Origin: Branchiostoma belcheri
Lineage: Eukaryota > Chordata > Leptocardii > Amphioxiformes > Branchiostomatidae
Assembly: GCF_001625305.1 (NCBI RefSeq)
Contig: NW_017803844.1
Coordinates: 205,076 to 269,075 of the forward strand
Direction of reading: 5' to 3'
DNA length: 64,000 bases
Shown: piece by piece, positions 1-11,732 of the stretch
Layout of the letters: each line of letters begins with the position of its first letter
How positions within the stretch are numbered: the first letter of the stretch is position 1
Translations under genes and position numbers: made by a program
Notes under the pieces: generated by a model
Seen by the model: the letters and a program-made list of their open reading frames with translations, nothing else
Databases searched by the model: none
What the model was told of the DNA's origin: nothing

Positions 1-952
1 AAGATGCAAGGTGCCCATGTGTTGACTGGTTCAAGTGATTGTTTGGTAATAGATACAGTCTGATGAAAATCAAGCAGATATCAGGAGGGAAAGACTGTAG
101 AATGAAACAAGAAGTCAGATTTACTTCACAACTGTGAACAATAAAGTACATTTTGTTTTACAAAATATGTCTTCTCTGTTAGAAAGACCTCATGATCTAT
201 ATATTTTAGAACAAACTGTGTGCTACATTAAATACAATTAACAATTAATTCCACAACTTTCAGTCGCAGCAACCAAGCTGCGTGTGAAGGTATGGAAATG
301 CATGTTTGTACATGTAGACGAGTGCGTTGATCGTCGATCCCAGACCATACCTTGCAACACTTTTTTTCTTCACATACAGATTTGGTATACATATCACAGT
401 ATTTGTAAATTTTCACATCTTGTGAGAGGCTGGCAAGTGCATTTTGTTGGAACATTGGACATCACCAGTAAATGTGGGGTCTCTGGCACACCTCAAGGAC
501 CTGGTGAACAGGAGAACACTTGATTTGAAAGGTAACTTATTTCATTGACCTCTGTTAATTTGTCTTTATATTGCTCACACTTGGCAACATATGATGGGGC
601 GTTGGAAAAATATGGAAAGTATAACTGTTGAACATGTTTATGTGTTTTGACATGATTGTTGACTAAAACTTACACGCGATGCACAATGTGACGCCGGCCT
701 GCCGCCTGTAGAGAAGAGGGATTATCTTTAAGCAACAAACGGAAGAAGGCAAAAACAGCTTCAACTACACTTCTGGATCAGATAGACCGCAAGACTGGGG
801 TAGTATTGGTAACATCTTGTTGAGGCTCAGCCAAGATTTTGAATAATCAAATCAGCAAGCTGCTGTAGACTACTAGTAGATTTTTTTAATATATTATGCA
901 AATAGCTGTAATGTATACAATGACATGTTGCCTATCGTTTTGTAATATGCAG
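1..952. other. No confident gene; one possible exon
   Basis: AT-rich sequence with no recognised element. A possible plus-strand exon lies at 712-799: a tag acceptor, an open frame rich in Lys and Arg (SNKRKKAKTASTTLLDQIDR) and a gtagta donor. Its end phase does not fit the next exon at 953, so membership in the downstream gene is unproven. Confidence 0.4.
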
Positions 953-2329
953 TAACCTGCTTGACGTCGTGTTCGATGGGGAAGTAGTGACCAAGGCCTC
1001 GTTTGTCTGTCAGGACGATGGAACTGTGAGCCTGACCTTGGAAGAGGTAGTAAAGGCCAACACAGCCTCGTCAAGAGATTCACGTGAGTGTCTTCTTGCA
1101 TAAATCAAGAATCTAATCTTTAAGCTTAACGAAGCATTCATAATCGGTTAAGAGTTCATCGTACATAATTTCAAACGTTTTAGGTTAGTCAAATGGTTTT
1201 GCACTTATAAAGTTTTGCCTCAAAAACACACCTTATGCTTGTACTGTAATGTTAGGCTAGCCTGGGTGCCGTCCTTCTTGCATGTTTTTGCATGCAGGTA
1301 TGCATGGAAATGATTTTATTGTTTCATTTCTTTTACAGGTACAGGGTACATTCTACTGGAAGCTGGATGATGTCAAAAATCCGGCACAGCCGAGCCCGAC
1401 AATGCTTCCCCGGTCACCGCGCCAGACAACAACGCCTCCCCGGTCACCGAAGGAACCGAGCCCGATAACAACGCTTCCCCGGTCACCGAAGGAACCAAGC
1501 CCGACAACAACGCCTCCCCGGTCACCGAAGAAGACACCGCCCGTCCCGCCCACCGTCTCCTAACCACCAAGAAGCGAAAACGGCCAGCCAAGAAAACTAC
1601 GGGTACTAGATTTTGGAAATACTAGTATTATAATTTGAAGGTAGGTTCAAGAGGCTGTACACTATCCCGGTTTTTGGCTAGCACAGTACATAGCAGATGG
1701 CGTTGACAATGTGGGTGCCGCCCAGATGATGATGCACAGTGTTTCCACACCTGACACTGTCGCATCCTGCAAAGGAACAACAGCTGAAGACATACTACGG
1801 CATACCATCCAAGCCGAAGTAAGAGCAACAGCAGAGATGGGCACATTCTCAGGTATGTGCTATCGAAACTCTGCTGTAATCAGAATGCAACTTATGGAGG
1901 CAGATGGACCAACTATTTGAAATATTTATGTGCAAAATTATAATAAGTTTGTTTTGTATCAATACCGGCTGCAGCTGTTAAAAGTAGAAAAGTCTGTTCT
2001 ACAGTTTATAAGACATTCGTTCATTCAGCTCCACTACTACATGTGGATATGACTTGTAGCTGCAATTAAAACTGCTTTGTTTAATTTCACTTAAAATGTG
2101 TTGTACAGTTGTCATCATGTTGATGTGAAGCAATGCTAATAAATTACAAACCTTTTTGTCCGTAAATAATCATGCACATAAAGATTCTGCTATAGGATGT
2201 TACCTACGTTGCTGTGTCGAGAAAGTAGGTAAACCTAAGAAGAAGCTACTTCACAAGGTTGGAAACTTTGAAGCCACAGATCATATCAATGGACCTTTGA
2301 CCGTGAAAGGCAAAACGTCGGGTTGGTGA
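953..2329 (+). CDS. Unrecognised multi-exon gene, 3' half
   Basis: Four plus-strand exons are supported by splice signals and agreeing phase. Exon 953-1083 begins LLDVVFDGEVVTKASF after a tgcag acceptor and ends in phase 1 at gtgagt. Exon about 1390-1602 carries a Pro/Asp/Asn/Thr repeat and then a basic KKRKRPAKK stretch that could be a nuclear localisation signal. Exon 1682-1852 contains QYIADGVDNVGAAQMMMHS and ends in phase 1 at gtatgt. Exon 2196-2329 ends HINGPLTVKGKTSGW and a TGA stop. All three introns are phase 1. The start of exon 2 is uncertain: the acceptors at 1338 and 1344 read into a TGA, whereas 1389 keeps the frame open. The 5' end lies upstream. I do not recognise the family; it may be a host nuclear protein or mobile-element cargo. 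Confidence 0.6.
1410..1532 (+). repeat. Coding minisatellite, 39-bp unit
   Basis: About three in-frame units, the first a shortened 30-bp version, encode PVTEGTEPDNNAS in the frame of the surrounding gene. The other frames are also open (a PRSPKEPSP-type reading) because the unit is a multiple of three. Confidence 0.75.
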
Positions 2330-3320
2330 TTTAAACGCCACTTAGAATCGAAGAGGATGACTTCAGCACATAAAGCACTGAATAGTCAAATGTAAACTTC
2401 AGCCTCAGCACAAGGGGGGGGGGGTTGGTACTGATGACTAAGATATCCATGAGACTGATAATGGAACCTGGAGCCAGCTCTCACACGCCTCTCAGTCATT
2501 TCGAGATGTCACTGCCATTGCACAGAAAAGTGATTAATACCTCTTTTCAGACAAATGTCAAAACTGTTTTGCATTGGTCTGTGCTCACAACAGAAGAAAG
2601 AAATGTTGCTGCATTTGATTGCAGTAAAGTAGATGGCACACAGCGGTTCTTCAGTTACCAATGGCCACTTTGCAAAAGACAACCAGAGGTCACCCACTAC
2701 GCCTGCTAATATTCTACTGTAAAACTGACACACATCGCAGCAGCTACATATCACGTACCATAACAGACTGGAAGATAGCCACACCCACATCACTACCGAA
2801 ATTCTAAATGTGACTGGCTCGACATATGGGCCTTCCCACATCTGAGTAAAACATACACTATACTAGGACGGCCATTCACTTTCCTCCTTTTTCATCACTT
2901 TGTACAGATATAGTTAAGTTTTGTTTCACTTTGTTGTGAGCACCACCACCGCCGGCCGTACTTTGCCGTGCAGAGAGGGTTTTGATCCAGTATCTATAAG
3001 ACTAAGACACCTACATTGAATACCACTGTACATTAATGGTGTAATCATGATAGCGATCCACTCTGCAAGCACATACATATGGTGTTTTCGAACCAGGTAC
3101 GGTTGCATCATCTGGTAGAGTCACTGTTGATGCCAATGAATTACATCTTCATACAACTACTAACATACGTACACGTAGATGTCTCAGTGTATATCGCTAT
3201 CTCGGTAGACTAGTTGAAGAATGTAAACAAATCCCACATGCATTAAGAGTATCCCAAATGCAGCAACACCTTTCCTAAATTATTCGGTAGCGCCAACCTT
3301 AAACGATTTGAGGCATTAAA
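2330..3320. other. No gene recognised
   Basis: Short ORFs only. A run of G near 2415-2426 and a GCCGGC-rich patch near 2950 are the only compositional marks. No polyadenylation signal was found close behind the stop at 2329. Confidence 0.5.
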
Positions 3321-3420
3321 ATCCAACAAACCCATCTAACTAAGCTGAACAAGCCCCCACTGAACCAGAGGCACAGTCCCCGAGGTCTGGGTTTCCAAGA
3401 GGCTTGACAGCTTTTAAAGA
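3321..3420 (-). repeat. Dispersed 100-bp repeat, copy 1
   Basis: This block is the reverse complement of 28160-28259, with only a few mismatches over 100 bp. Both ends of the match are sharp. No coding sense or terminal inverted repeat was seen, so the class is unknown. Confidence 0.8.
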
Positions 3421-4159
3421 ACACTAATCTATAAGCTTGATGTTCTGCCTTTTCAGTCAAGGTTTAGTATCTAAAGATGTGTTTTAATAGAATTTCCCGT
3501 ATTCACGCTGTGATGATTTTTGCCGGTTCAAGACTTCAGAGATCACCAGACCGTTGTGCTTGGCGAACACGTCCTCTTTGGGTTGACCTGCACAAGAGAA
3601 GCATTTACTGTACGTTTAAAACACGCTGCCCTGTCGTGGTGACAGCGATCCTAGACTGACGCACTCTACTCTGAAAAGGTGCAAAACATCAACATTTTCC
3701 AGATGTCATCTACATGTCATCCAGATGTATATAGATGGCCATAGATGTCTCTATCGTGGTCTAGCTATTCATTCATTCAGCTATCATACTATATCAATAC
3801 TAGGCTGCATATCACCGTTACAGCAGCAGCTGAGCTTTGTTCTGTAATATCGACGATATAAGAAGCAGCACCGGGCTGCTCGTCATGTGATCGGAACGCC
3901 ACACGACTGTTGTTGTCCTTGTTCAAGGTCTAATACTATCTTCCTGGACCCTTGGCGCTGGTTTGCGGTTCAGCGTCAAACAATATGTCCATCTAGGAAT
4001 TTGATATGGCTCTTGGTGACCAAGCTATTCACGGGCATGGATAGTATACCCATTCAGTAATTACACAAAGAACTCGACCAACTGTAACGGAATATTCTAA
4101 AAGATATACAAATACAATCTAACCCCTATAGGCGTACAGGCTGAGCATCGTGAGTTACC
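3421..4159. other. No gene recognised
   Basis: Only short ORFs. Simple internal near-repeats (cagatgtcatc / catgtcatccagatg) occur near 3700-3740. Nothing else could be assigned. Confidence 0.45.
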
Positions 4160-4450
4160 CCTACGAAGACGGTCCCTCACCACTCACCAGTGACAACTAC
4201 GAACCCAAACACAATCTAAAACAGCCATTCTATGTGATAACTTCATGGTTTCGAGGAAAAATACTCAAAGAAGCGAGGTAGAAACCCAGGCCTGTAGAAA
4301 CCTTACCTCACAAATATCATGGTCACCCTGCACTGACGCTACACTCTACAGACGTCCGCAGCACTCTAATTACAGACATTACATCCATCCGCTCCGACAT
4401 CTGGAGGGTCGCAACACTCTTAATAAAGGGCAAAAGGGGAGTCTACACCA
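4160..4450 (+). repeat. Dispersed repeat, copy 1 (about 290 bp)
   Basis: It aligns by eye, at roughly three quarters identity, to the reverse complement of 26985-27258. The most conserved core is ATCCATCCGCTCCGACATCT (4380-4399). The shared peptide CTDATL...HPLRHLEG appears in both copies but has no known family. Confidence 0.65.
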
Positions 4451-4867
4451 CCAAGACCTGGGGACTATATACCAGTATGTCTTAGCAATCAATTTAACTA
4501 CGTATTCGGCAAACCGTTACGGCAGACGCGTCCTGTTTACCTCGCACTACTTTATGGTGGTGAGTTGATACACTGCCTTTAGGAAGATATTTGGTGGGGC
4601 TGCTTTAGGGGTTTACACAACACCATTCTGTACAAGATTAGCCAGTAAACGCAGCATACTTCAGTCCAACTCTTACCGGAATAACCTGAAATCACGGAAT
4701 AACTTCTGACTAACGGAGCATTCTAAAACACAAGAGGGTTTTCAAACCAGATATATCATAACAATATAGTGGCAACAAAGAGGGCCATAGAGGTGAAATT
4801 TCGGGCGTTATCATTGAGAATCTCATTTGTGAAAAGACAAATAGAACAGATGTTGTATAGCACCATG

Positions 4868-4960
4868 TGGTGTCCTGTGGCATAACGGTGTTCGGCTCAG
4901 ACCCAAGATGACCCGGGTTCGAATCCTACCCGATGCCGCCGATGGTGTGAACGGCAATGC
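4868..4960 (+). mobile_element. tRNA-derived SINE head
   Basis: A tRNA-like unit with a box A-like TGGCATAACGG and a box B GGGTTCGAATCC about 35 bp downstream, the layout of an internal Pol III promoter. The head resembles that of the SINE at 9720, but the body differs, so it may be another subfamily. Confidence 0.55.
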
Positions 4961-5086
4961 TAATGAAAGATGAAAATTAAATTTAAGCACAGGTCAAGTA
5001 AGCACAGGTCAAAGGAACGAATGTTTGGTATGGAGTACTTTAATGAGGGCCTGCATGACCTTTTTCGTTAAGCGTTATGGGCTATT

Positions 5087-5292
5087 TTAATTAAGGGTTA
5101 ATCACCCACCCCGAGGTGAGTGTGGTGTGATAAATTAAAGCCTTGTCAGTCAGTTGCTATAACAACCGAATGAAGCCACTGAGTGGGCGCAGCGAACGAG
5201 GTGGCTTTATGAGGTGGTCATAGCAACTGACAAGGCTTTATCACACCATATTCTCAGAGAAAGGGCGGGCCATTAACGCTATTATCATATAG
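5087..5292. mobile_element. Foldback MITE, copy 1
   Basis: Two arms of about 80 bp are inverted around a short centre. The left arm starts with GGGTTAAT and the right arm ends with CATTAAC. Inner parts such as GCAACTGACAAGGCTTTATC recur in the second copy at 55273-55471, which lies in the opposite orientation. No target duplication could be fixed, because similarity between copies runs slightly past the arms. Confidence 0.8.
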
Positions 5293-5500
5293 CCTATCAA
5301 AACTAATACACAGTTAAAACAGCCAAATCCCTGTATAGCTCATGAACCCTGAAATACATTTAACATTCATATGAGCACAAATGCGGTATGTGGTTAATAA
5401 ACTGTACATCACTTCAAATTGAAAGCTAACAGGTCCGTGGAAATGAACCTGGTCGCTAAAGAGCTGCGACATCCGTTTCGGGTTGTCAAAAAAAGACGCA

Positions 5501-6290
5501 TTAGCTTCTCATGATTGGGCCACGTGTACCTAGGTCAGGTAGCACTGCTTTGTTGTATTCTGAATTAGAAAGGGTGAGTGCTGCGCCTAGTGCATCTGAA
5601 CATAGCTCCTTTTGCTTTTCGGTCGAGTCATGCCTGTATCTACGAACTGAAAATTCGTTCCTATGACCGGAAATTCCCTCTCGTCTCGAATCCTGCCTCG
5701 TCGAGAACTTGTATAGCCGTAACCCTGACACTTTGGTTTGTGTATGTCGTGTATGGTTTGCTGAGTCCAGCAGCGCGAGAGATGTACTACATCAGTGAGC
5801 CAAGCTTGTTCCGGCCAACAGGCTGGTTGAAGTACCATGGCGCATTTCAACCCGGCTTCCATAGTAGATTTGGCCTTTGTAATAGGAAAGGGCATCCGTT
5901 TTGTTGTAGCTTACTGCAATATAGTTCAAATGCTTTCGCTGGGCAGGGGCGCTTGTCACTGGACGATGCGTCACATATAGTCTTGGTGAAGGTTGGGTGT
6001 CGCTTCGTAGGTGACCTGGATGGTTCTTCTGATGTTCGTTGTACCGAAGGGTGTAGTATTTCCTTCCTCCACCATCTGTGTCGGCAACAAAGTCACTGAG
6101 TGAAGGTCCTCATTTCCCCCTCCCTCTTCGGCATAGGTATAAACGCGAGATAGAAATATACCAGTCGTTGATAGATCATCTACACTCAAAGCCTTTGTCT
6201 CGAACATTTTACTGATGTCACATGCTAGGATTGGTGGATATGGCTTGGAAGTGTCTTTTCCATCTCTCTTCAGGTGCTTGAGCATTCCAA
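5501..6290 (-). pseudogene. Crypton/KIAA1958-like tyrosine recombinase, decayed
   Basis: Minus-strand pieces in several frames read in the order of a DUF3504/Crypton tyrosine recombinase. MLKHLKRDGKDTSKPYPPI (about 6230-6285) is the start of the domain. A degraded GREGL-type arginine box follows. SVRVTAIQVLDEAGFETR (about 5690-5745) is the second catalytic block, and SGHRNEFSVRRYRHDS (about 5625-5671) is the third. In active relatives the middle block begins with a His (NHSVRAT type); here the preceding residue reads Gln. At least three frame changes make it a pseudogene. Cryptons cut and rejoin DNA through a tyrosine nucleophile and gave rise to the host genes KIAA1958, ZMYM and QRICH1. Assignment rests on motif order and is fairly sure. 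Confidence 0.72.
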
Positions 6291-6336
6291 CATACAGGTT
6301 GTTGGCAGCTTGGAACTCTTTGTCTTTCCATTGAGG

Positions 6337-6427
6337 TTTTTTCTACCTCCATGGTCTTTCATAATGTTGTATTTACAGTGGTCTTTTTCTACCTCCATGG
6401 TCTTTCATAATGTTGTATTTACAGTGG
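6337..6427. repeat. 46-bp tandem duplication
   Basis: Two adjacent near-identical copies carry CTACCTCCATGGTCTTTCAT, starting at 6343 and 6389. Confidence 0.85.
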
Positions 6428-6429
6428 TA

Positions 6430-7740
6430 GGGAGGCCCGGTGAGGTGTCGATGCATAGCGGCTCTCAGACATGCGCCATGCGTAGCTTGACATCTCTGTA
6501 GTTTTTTCCACTCTCCCTTCTTCTAACTTACAAAGCGATTCTCAACGGAAACGTTATCGCCCTTTCGCGTCTGTGATGGCCTCCCACTTATCAGTATCTT
6601 CCATGTCACCCTTGGACGACTTCTCGCTCTTCTGCCCTGCGGCGTCCACCCTTAAACCGGCTACTCTTGTCAAATCAGTTGCTGGTTTGCGAAGAACATG
6701 GCCAAGCCATGTCTTCTCTGCGAACACGCAGGGTCTCGCTCACTGGTTTAAGGCCTGTCTTCAGGTGTAGGTTCTTGTTCGATATGGTGTTAGGCCAAAA
6801 GATTTTGAGGATTCGTCATAGACATTTGTTCTGGAATACATTCAGTTTATGCTGTATAAGTGCCGTCTCCTTTCAACACTCCGCAGAACACTCAGGACGT
6901 TGCTTTTAAAGATGTTAGTTTTGGTATGTATGTTAGTGTTTCTCTATACCGGTCTTAGAATTGCAAATGCCTGATTTTTCTAGAGTGAGTCACGGTGTAG
7001 ACTATCAAAGGCTTTCTCGAAATCGACGAAAACCACATAAAGAGCACTGTTCCATTCCTGTGTTTGCTCTAGAATCTGTCTTAGCACGAATATGTGGTCA
7101 GTGCACGATCGGCCCATAAAACCAGCCTGTTCTACTCTCAGGACTGTGTCCACAGCTGCTGAACACCTTACAGGTGAGTGATAACAGGGTAATGCCTCTC
7201 CAGTTATTATAGTTTTGCAAATTTCCTTTCTTAGGTATTTTAACAATCAGACTAGTTTTCCATTCTTCAGGTATGGTTTCTCTATTCCATATGTCTTGAA
7301 AGATGTCTCTGAGAATTTTGGGTCTCACTTGTTCATCTGCTTTCAACATTTCTGGGCATATCCCGTCATCTCCCGGTGCTTTACCGTTCTTAAGCTTTCT
7401 GATTGCTTCTTTCACTTCCCAGGCGGTAATGTTATTCAGGTTTATACCGAGGTCTACTTCTGCCTCTGTGATATCAGGGAGTGCCTGGGGTTGTGGTCTG
7501 GGGTTGTGGTTGTGGTCTGTGCGATATTTGCGTCAACTGTTGCCCAAAACAGCTCTTTTATGGCGTCGTTGAGCTCCCCTGATGTACCATGTTCCCTTCC
7601 CCATGCTGCCTGCACTACATTGCTATCTACCTTGGCTGTGACTCTTGCATTAGCCGCCCTAATAGCATATGCTACAGCCTTAGCCTCCTTAATGTTGATG
7701 TGTAACTATCTTGTTCACTCCAGTATTCGGATTATGTGAT
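6430..7740 (-). mobile_element. APE-type LINE (RTE-like), internally deleted
   Basis: The minus strand carries reverse-transcriptase blocks in order: EVKEAIRKLKNGKAPGDDG (about 7365-7420), NWRGITLLSLTCKVF (about 7190-7240), EQAGFMGRSCTDHIFVLRQI (about 7080-7140) and FVDFEKAFDSLHRDSL (about 6985-7030). The text then jumps to the C-terminal thumb/connection region (CLRRILKIFWPNTISN, about 6790-6840, and GWTPQGRRARSRPRVTWK, about 6590-6650). The segment that should hold the catalytic FADD box is missing, so the copy is dead. LINEs of this sort copy themselves through target-primed reverse transcription. The clade call is tentative. Confidence 0.75.
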
Positions 7741-7744
7741 CCAC

Positions 7745-8069
7745 CTATGTACACTATCCGGCAAGTCTTGGACAGCTCCCCATTTTAGGTCCGAAGCGTC
7801 CGAGGACATCGTTAGCGTAACATGTCTCTCATCCCGCTATTGCATGCAACCTTCCCACTTACCCTGAAATCTCCATTCCGATCTCCTTTCTTAACATCCC
7901 TGCAAGCTGTATTGACTCCTGCATTCTTTGCACATGTGATCTATATGTGCTTCTCTAGCAAACAGCTTAGCTGCAGGTACCACTAACTACGACGTGGTCG
8001 TAGCCGGATTTATCATCGCATTTTGTTTGGAATGTGTCCTTCTCTACATATCGTGTAATATCTACCTGT
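7745..8069. other. No gene recognised
   Basis: Unassigned spacer between two reverse-transcribing element remnants. It may be the decayed 5' part of the LINE on its left. Confidence 0.4.
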
Positions 8070-8700
8070 TTATCTAAGGTTAAGGTATCTTTGGTCGCAA
8101 CATAGCCTTGGTTTAGAAGGTTCTACTGTTAATGGCATTACTAGGTAGGGCGGTTGTACCTCCTCGACCTTTCCCCACACAGAAATAGCCCCTGTTTTGA
8201 TCCGCTCCATCAGTGTTTCCGAGATGAATTCTACAAAAGGTTTACAAGCTGGGCTATTATGGAAAACTTGTTGTGGCGGATAATCAGCGTCAATCGTTTT
8301 CCCCTGAAAAGGGCCTTTGAAAGGAATGATGAACTTTTCTACATCTACTCCTTGTGTAATCCATTCTAAAATTAGGTCTCTATTATCATGGTTCATTGGT
8401 ATTAATTCCCATTCTTGTACAGGCTTTTGCCCTACAAACAAGTCGGGGTTTGGGAATTTTACAAGTGTTGCATTAGCTCGGGCTGCCCCTGTCGCTACCT
8501 CCTGGACGCTAGGGGGCGCTGTCGAAGTGGAGTACCAAGGTCACCGGTTGGCCATGCATGTTTACATAATGCATCTTCCGCTGGCTGGCTTCACGCAGAG
8601 CTTCAGTTGTGTCGAAATGTGCTGATTTCTCCCACTCCGGGAATAGCCAATCTTGTTTCCGCTTTTTTATGCCATCAAGCTAAAAGGCGAAGTATTTAAC
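8070..8700 (-). mobile_element. Retroelement fossil: reverse-transcriptase N-terminal part
   Basis: The minus strand reads KPFVEFISETLMERIKTGAI, VWGKVEEVQPPYLVMPLTVE and PSKPRLCCDQRYLNL. This is the start of a reverse-transcriptase domain of the DIRS/LTR-related kind, preceded by a linker. The element is broken and incomplete: no integrase, recombinase or terminal repeat is visible. Family is uncertain between DIRS-type and LTR-type. Confidence 0.55.
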
Positions 8701-9049
8701 GTTTTAGCGAGCTTCCTTTTTATAATAACGCTGGTGTATTAAGATTGGAGCTATACTGATCTGTACTTAGAGACTATAACATGAAAGGAAGGAGTATAAA
8801 CAAACACTCTGCATTGACGGGGTAATCAAATGGTTACGGTTATGCGGACGATATGTCTATATATTATATATTATCGATATATATTACATATATTTTAACG
8901 TTTCAAAACAGCGGAGTTGTTCTATCGGATAAAATTGACATGATCCGTATCCCTTCGTGAAATATTTTATTGCAGACATCAGCAGTAACATACATCATAC
9001 CCCACGCACGTACAAATGGCTCTTTTTTCACATCTAAATAGACACAATG
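8701..9049. other. AT-rich spacer
   Basis: No gene. A short AT-repeat patch (about 8855-8895, ATATATTATATATTATCGAT type) is the only feature. Confidence 0.5.
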
Positions 9050-9680
9050 TTGGAGAAAGAAATGCGATAACCTATAGAGCTCATAGCCAGAGTTGTAATC
9101 CCAACATTTTTTTAAATCCTACACGACGCAATGGTGGTTATATTACATAACCAAGTATACAGTGAGCGAAGGAAAATATCACTCACAAATTGGCACTTTT
9201 CGAATCTTAGTTGGCACAGTGCCAGTTACAGCGCAAAGTCAAATAGACAGCTTTGCCAATCTACACATCAAGACTTTTTTTTTAAATCCCAGTCGGCGTA
9301 AAGGCGGTCGTAATGTACAGTGGTGCCAAGAATATTTGTTACGTATTTAATAGCAGCATACACATCGAGTTCTTATTGAAAATCTTTGTCGACATAAATT
9401 TTTAAAAAAAGTGGCAGGTATCACCCGGGTATATACAATGTTGCCAAGACGTTAACTATGTAATAGCAGTATATGCAAGGTCCTTTTAAAAAATCTGTCG
9501 CGACAAAATGGCAGTTATTACACGTAGTCCAGATATATACTATTGCAGTTATTACACGTAGTCCAGATATATACTATGTTGCCACAAAGTTACCTATATA
9601 ATAACTGTATATACATTGACACCTTTTCCGAAATTCCAGTTGGTAAGAAATGCAGTCATAACTTAGGGTCAGAATGTACC
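9050..9680. repeat. Diverged tandem array, unit about 125 bp
   Basis: Successive segments share a T-run followed by AAATCC, a variable CGRCGYAAAGGCGGT-like block and a TATATAC...TTGCCA block. Four to five diverged copies can be traced. Near 9515-9570 a shorter sub-repeat, GCAGTTATTACACGTAGTCC, is doubled. Age and class are unknown. Confidence 0.6.
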
Positions 9681-9719
9681 TTGTCATCAAGGTGGTGTCT
9701 CAAAGATTACACATTACGT

Positions 9720-10005
9720 CGTGGGGTCGTGTGGCGTAGCGGCAGAGTGCGCGACTCGGAACTTAGGGTCCCGGGTTCGAGTCCTGACATGCCACCGATC
9801 TTGTGCCCTTGGGAAAGGCACTTCACACGACTTTCCTCACTTCGCTCAGGTAAAAATGAGTATTGTCCTGTCGTAGATATGGTGATGGCTGTGGATGATC
9901 GTCGTTCCATACCGGAATACCCCTACTTATTTATTGAGAATTACAGAGACGAAACTGAGAGGAGTCAGCAACAGGATAGAATCCTTTTACAAGGCTGACT
10001 CCTCC
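9720..10005 (+). mobile_element. tRNA-derived SINE
   Basis: The head GTGGCGTAGCGGCAGAGTGC holds box A and CCGGGTTCGAGTCC is box B. The body contains TTGGGAAAGGCACTTCACAC and ACTTTCCTCACTTCGCTCAG, shared with the copies at 19592 and 54385. The 3' end is AT-rich and carries a short hairpin (GGAGTCAGC...GCTGACTCC). Such SINEs are transcribed by Pol III and moved by a partner LINE. Confidence 0.8.
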
Positions 10006-10054
10006 AAACAAATGATAAATAATAAAAACATGAATATACAAAATATAAGAATAA

Positions 10055-10079
10055 CAATAATAATAATAATAATAATAAT
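10055..10079. repeat. (AAT)n microsatellite
   Basis: About eight AAT units. Its position at the 3' edge of the minus-strand LINE at 10100-10720 suggests it is that element's simple-repeat tail. Confidence 0.85.
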
Positions 10080-10083
10080 GACG

Positions 10084-10720
10084 ACAGTGGCTGCAGAACT
10101 GAGAAATATAATGGATGAGTAAGTTCGTTAACAGTTAGACCAGGTACTAATATTGTAAACGTCGAAATGGGTGGACAGTAAATGAGGGTAGTGTAGATAC
10201 GGCTTGTTCAAAACGTTTGTCTGATTAATTTGGAGTTCCTGAGGCGTCTGATTTCTGTTGGGAGAGCATTCCATATGTAAACAATTCTGAAGAAAAAAGA
10301 ATGCTTAAAGGTCGTTGTATGGCCTTTTCTAGGCCAGATTATGTGCTCTCAAGTAAGAATGTGAAAAGGTTAGGTAATTGTCAATATCAATATCGTAAAA
10401 ACCTGAGAAACATTTGAAAATCAAAACCAAATCTAGTATTTCGCGTCTATATGACAATGGTAATAGTGAACAGGTAAGCACCCTTTCTTTGTACGTGTAG
10501 TCAGTGGAGTAATTATTTATAATGTATTTGGTTCCACGTCTCTGTACACTTTCCAGTCTTTCTATTAGTTCATGTGTATGACGAGACCATACCGTGGAAC
10601 AGCAAAGTCCAGCAACGTGGGGATTAATTGATCTTAGCAAGGGTGATCCGTGGGTTCTGCAAGACACACATTTTAGCTTGGATGGTCGACAAGTTGATGA
10701 TAACCATAGGGTATACAAGT
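10084..10720 (-). mobile_element. CR1/L2-like LINE, 3' end
   Basis: The minus strand reads HTHELIERLESVQRRGTKYI, LPLSYRREILDLVLIFKC and FYDIDIDNYLTFSHSYLR. This is the region after the polymerase core of CR1/Jockey-type LINEs (SVQRRATKYI, LP LxYRRE pattern), followed by LWNALP-type text in another frame near 10215-10270. The 5' part is absent, as usual for LINE insertions. The simple-repeat tail fits the strand. Confidence 0.75.
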
Positions 10721-10840
10721 ACCCTGAGGATATCAGAAGGTTGTAGGAGGATCTCCCAGGGAGGATCCGGAACTGGTTAAGGAAAATTAAGCAGGCCGTC
10801 TGCCCCCTCTCCTGTCCCGCAATACATCTCTACGATATGG

Positions 10841-10882
10841 ACAATATTTCTGAGAGTGACCATATGTTTCACACGCATCGCA
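10841..10882 (-). mobile_element. CCHC zinc knuckle, probably LINE ORF1
   Basis: The minus strand encodes CDACETYGHSQKYC, a perfect CX2CX4HX4C knuckle. It sits just 5' of the minus-strand LINE 3' end, so it may be an ORF1 fragment of the same or a related element brought close by deletion. A retroelement gag origin is the alternative. Confidence 0.6.
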
Positions 10883-11663
10883 CTTTTTGCCTCGGAACAC
10901 CGAGGAGAACCCCGCCCGGGGGAACCATTGCTTAGGGGGAGGTGGCGGCCACGCTGGCTGACGATGGTACCCAGACTAGCTGTTTTACCACCTTTGCGAA
11001 CTTTGCTCCTGCCCTCTCGTCTGTGTCAGAGCCCAACGCTCATAAAGGACAATACATGTCTTTTACCTATTGTATAAACCCGTGACAGCAAAACAAACAC
11101 TCAAACAGTTCACTATTCACACTGCGCAATTATTGGTACATCCTGTATGAGTTATGGGGCAGTGCCAGAGTCGCTACGCCCATCCTAGTTACCCTAACTA
11201 TTACTTCAACGCAATATCTTAACTCCCTAAATCTTCCTACATTATCCCCTTACTCATCCCAATCTTATCCCAATCTGATCTAAATATCCTAACACCTGAC
11301 TTTAACATTTATTTCTACCTACAAGAAAAGAGAGACACACCACTAATAAAGATTTCACCAGCTTTGTTATTTATACAAAAATCTCTGTCGGCCAGCGGCC
11401 TTAGCTGTAACAATATAGCGGAAAATTCCTCCGCTTTCGGATGATTTTGATGTTTAGCCCTGACGGATAGAGTTTCCAACAAGCCGACTGCACATCGGGC
11501 GTCAAAGGCAGCTGAAGGCCTAGCTACTGGCCAGCTGAATCAGTTCCTCTTTGATTCCCTCTACACAATCACCCTTCATCTTGTTGACTTCTTCCTTCAG
11601 CGCCGCGAACTCTCTTCACATAGACATAGTGTCGAGATCCTGCACAAACACAAGTTTACACTT

Positions 11664-11683
11664 NNNNNNNNNNNNNNNNNNNN
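11664..11683. other. Assembly gap (20 N)
   Basis: Twenty Ns. The left flank is a near-identical partial copy of sequence found again about 0.8 kb to the right, so local order may be unreliable. Confidence 0.95.
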
Positions 11684-11732
11684 AGCTGAATATACCTTGT
11701 GAGATCTATGATTGAATCCAGGTTAAAAGGGG

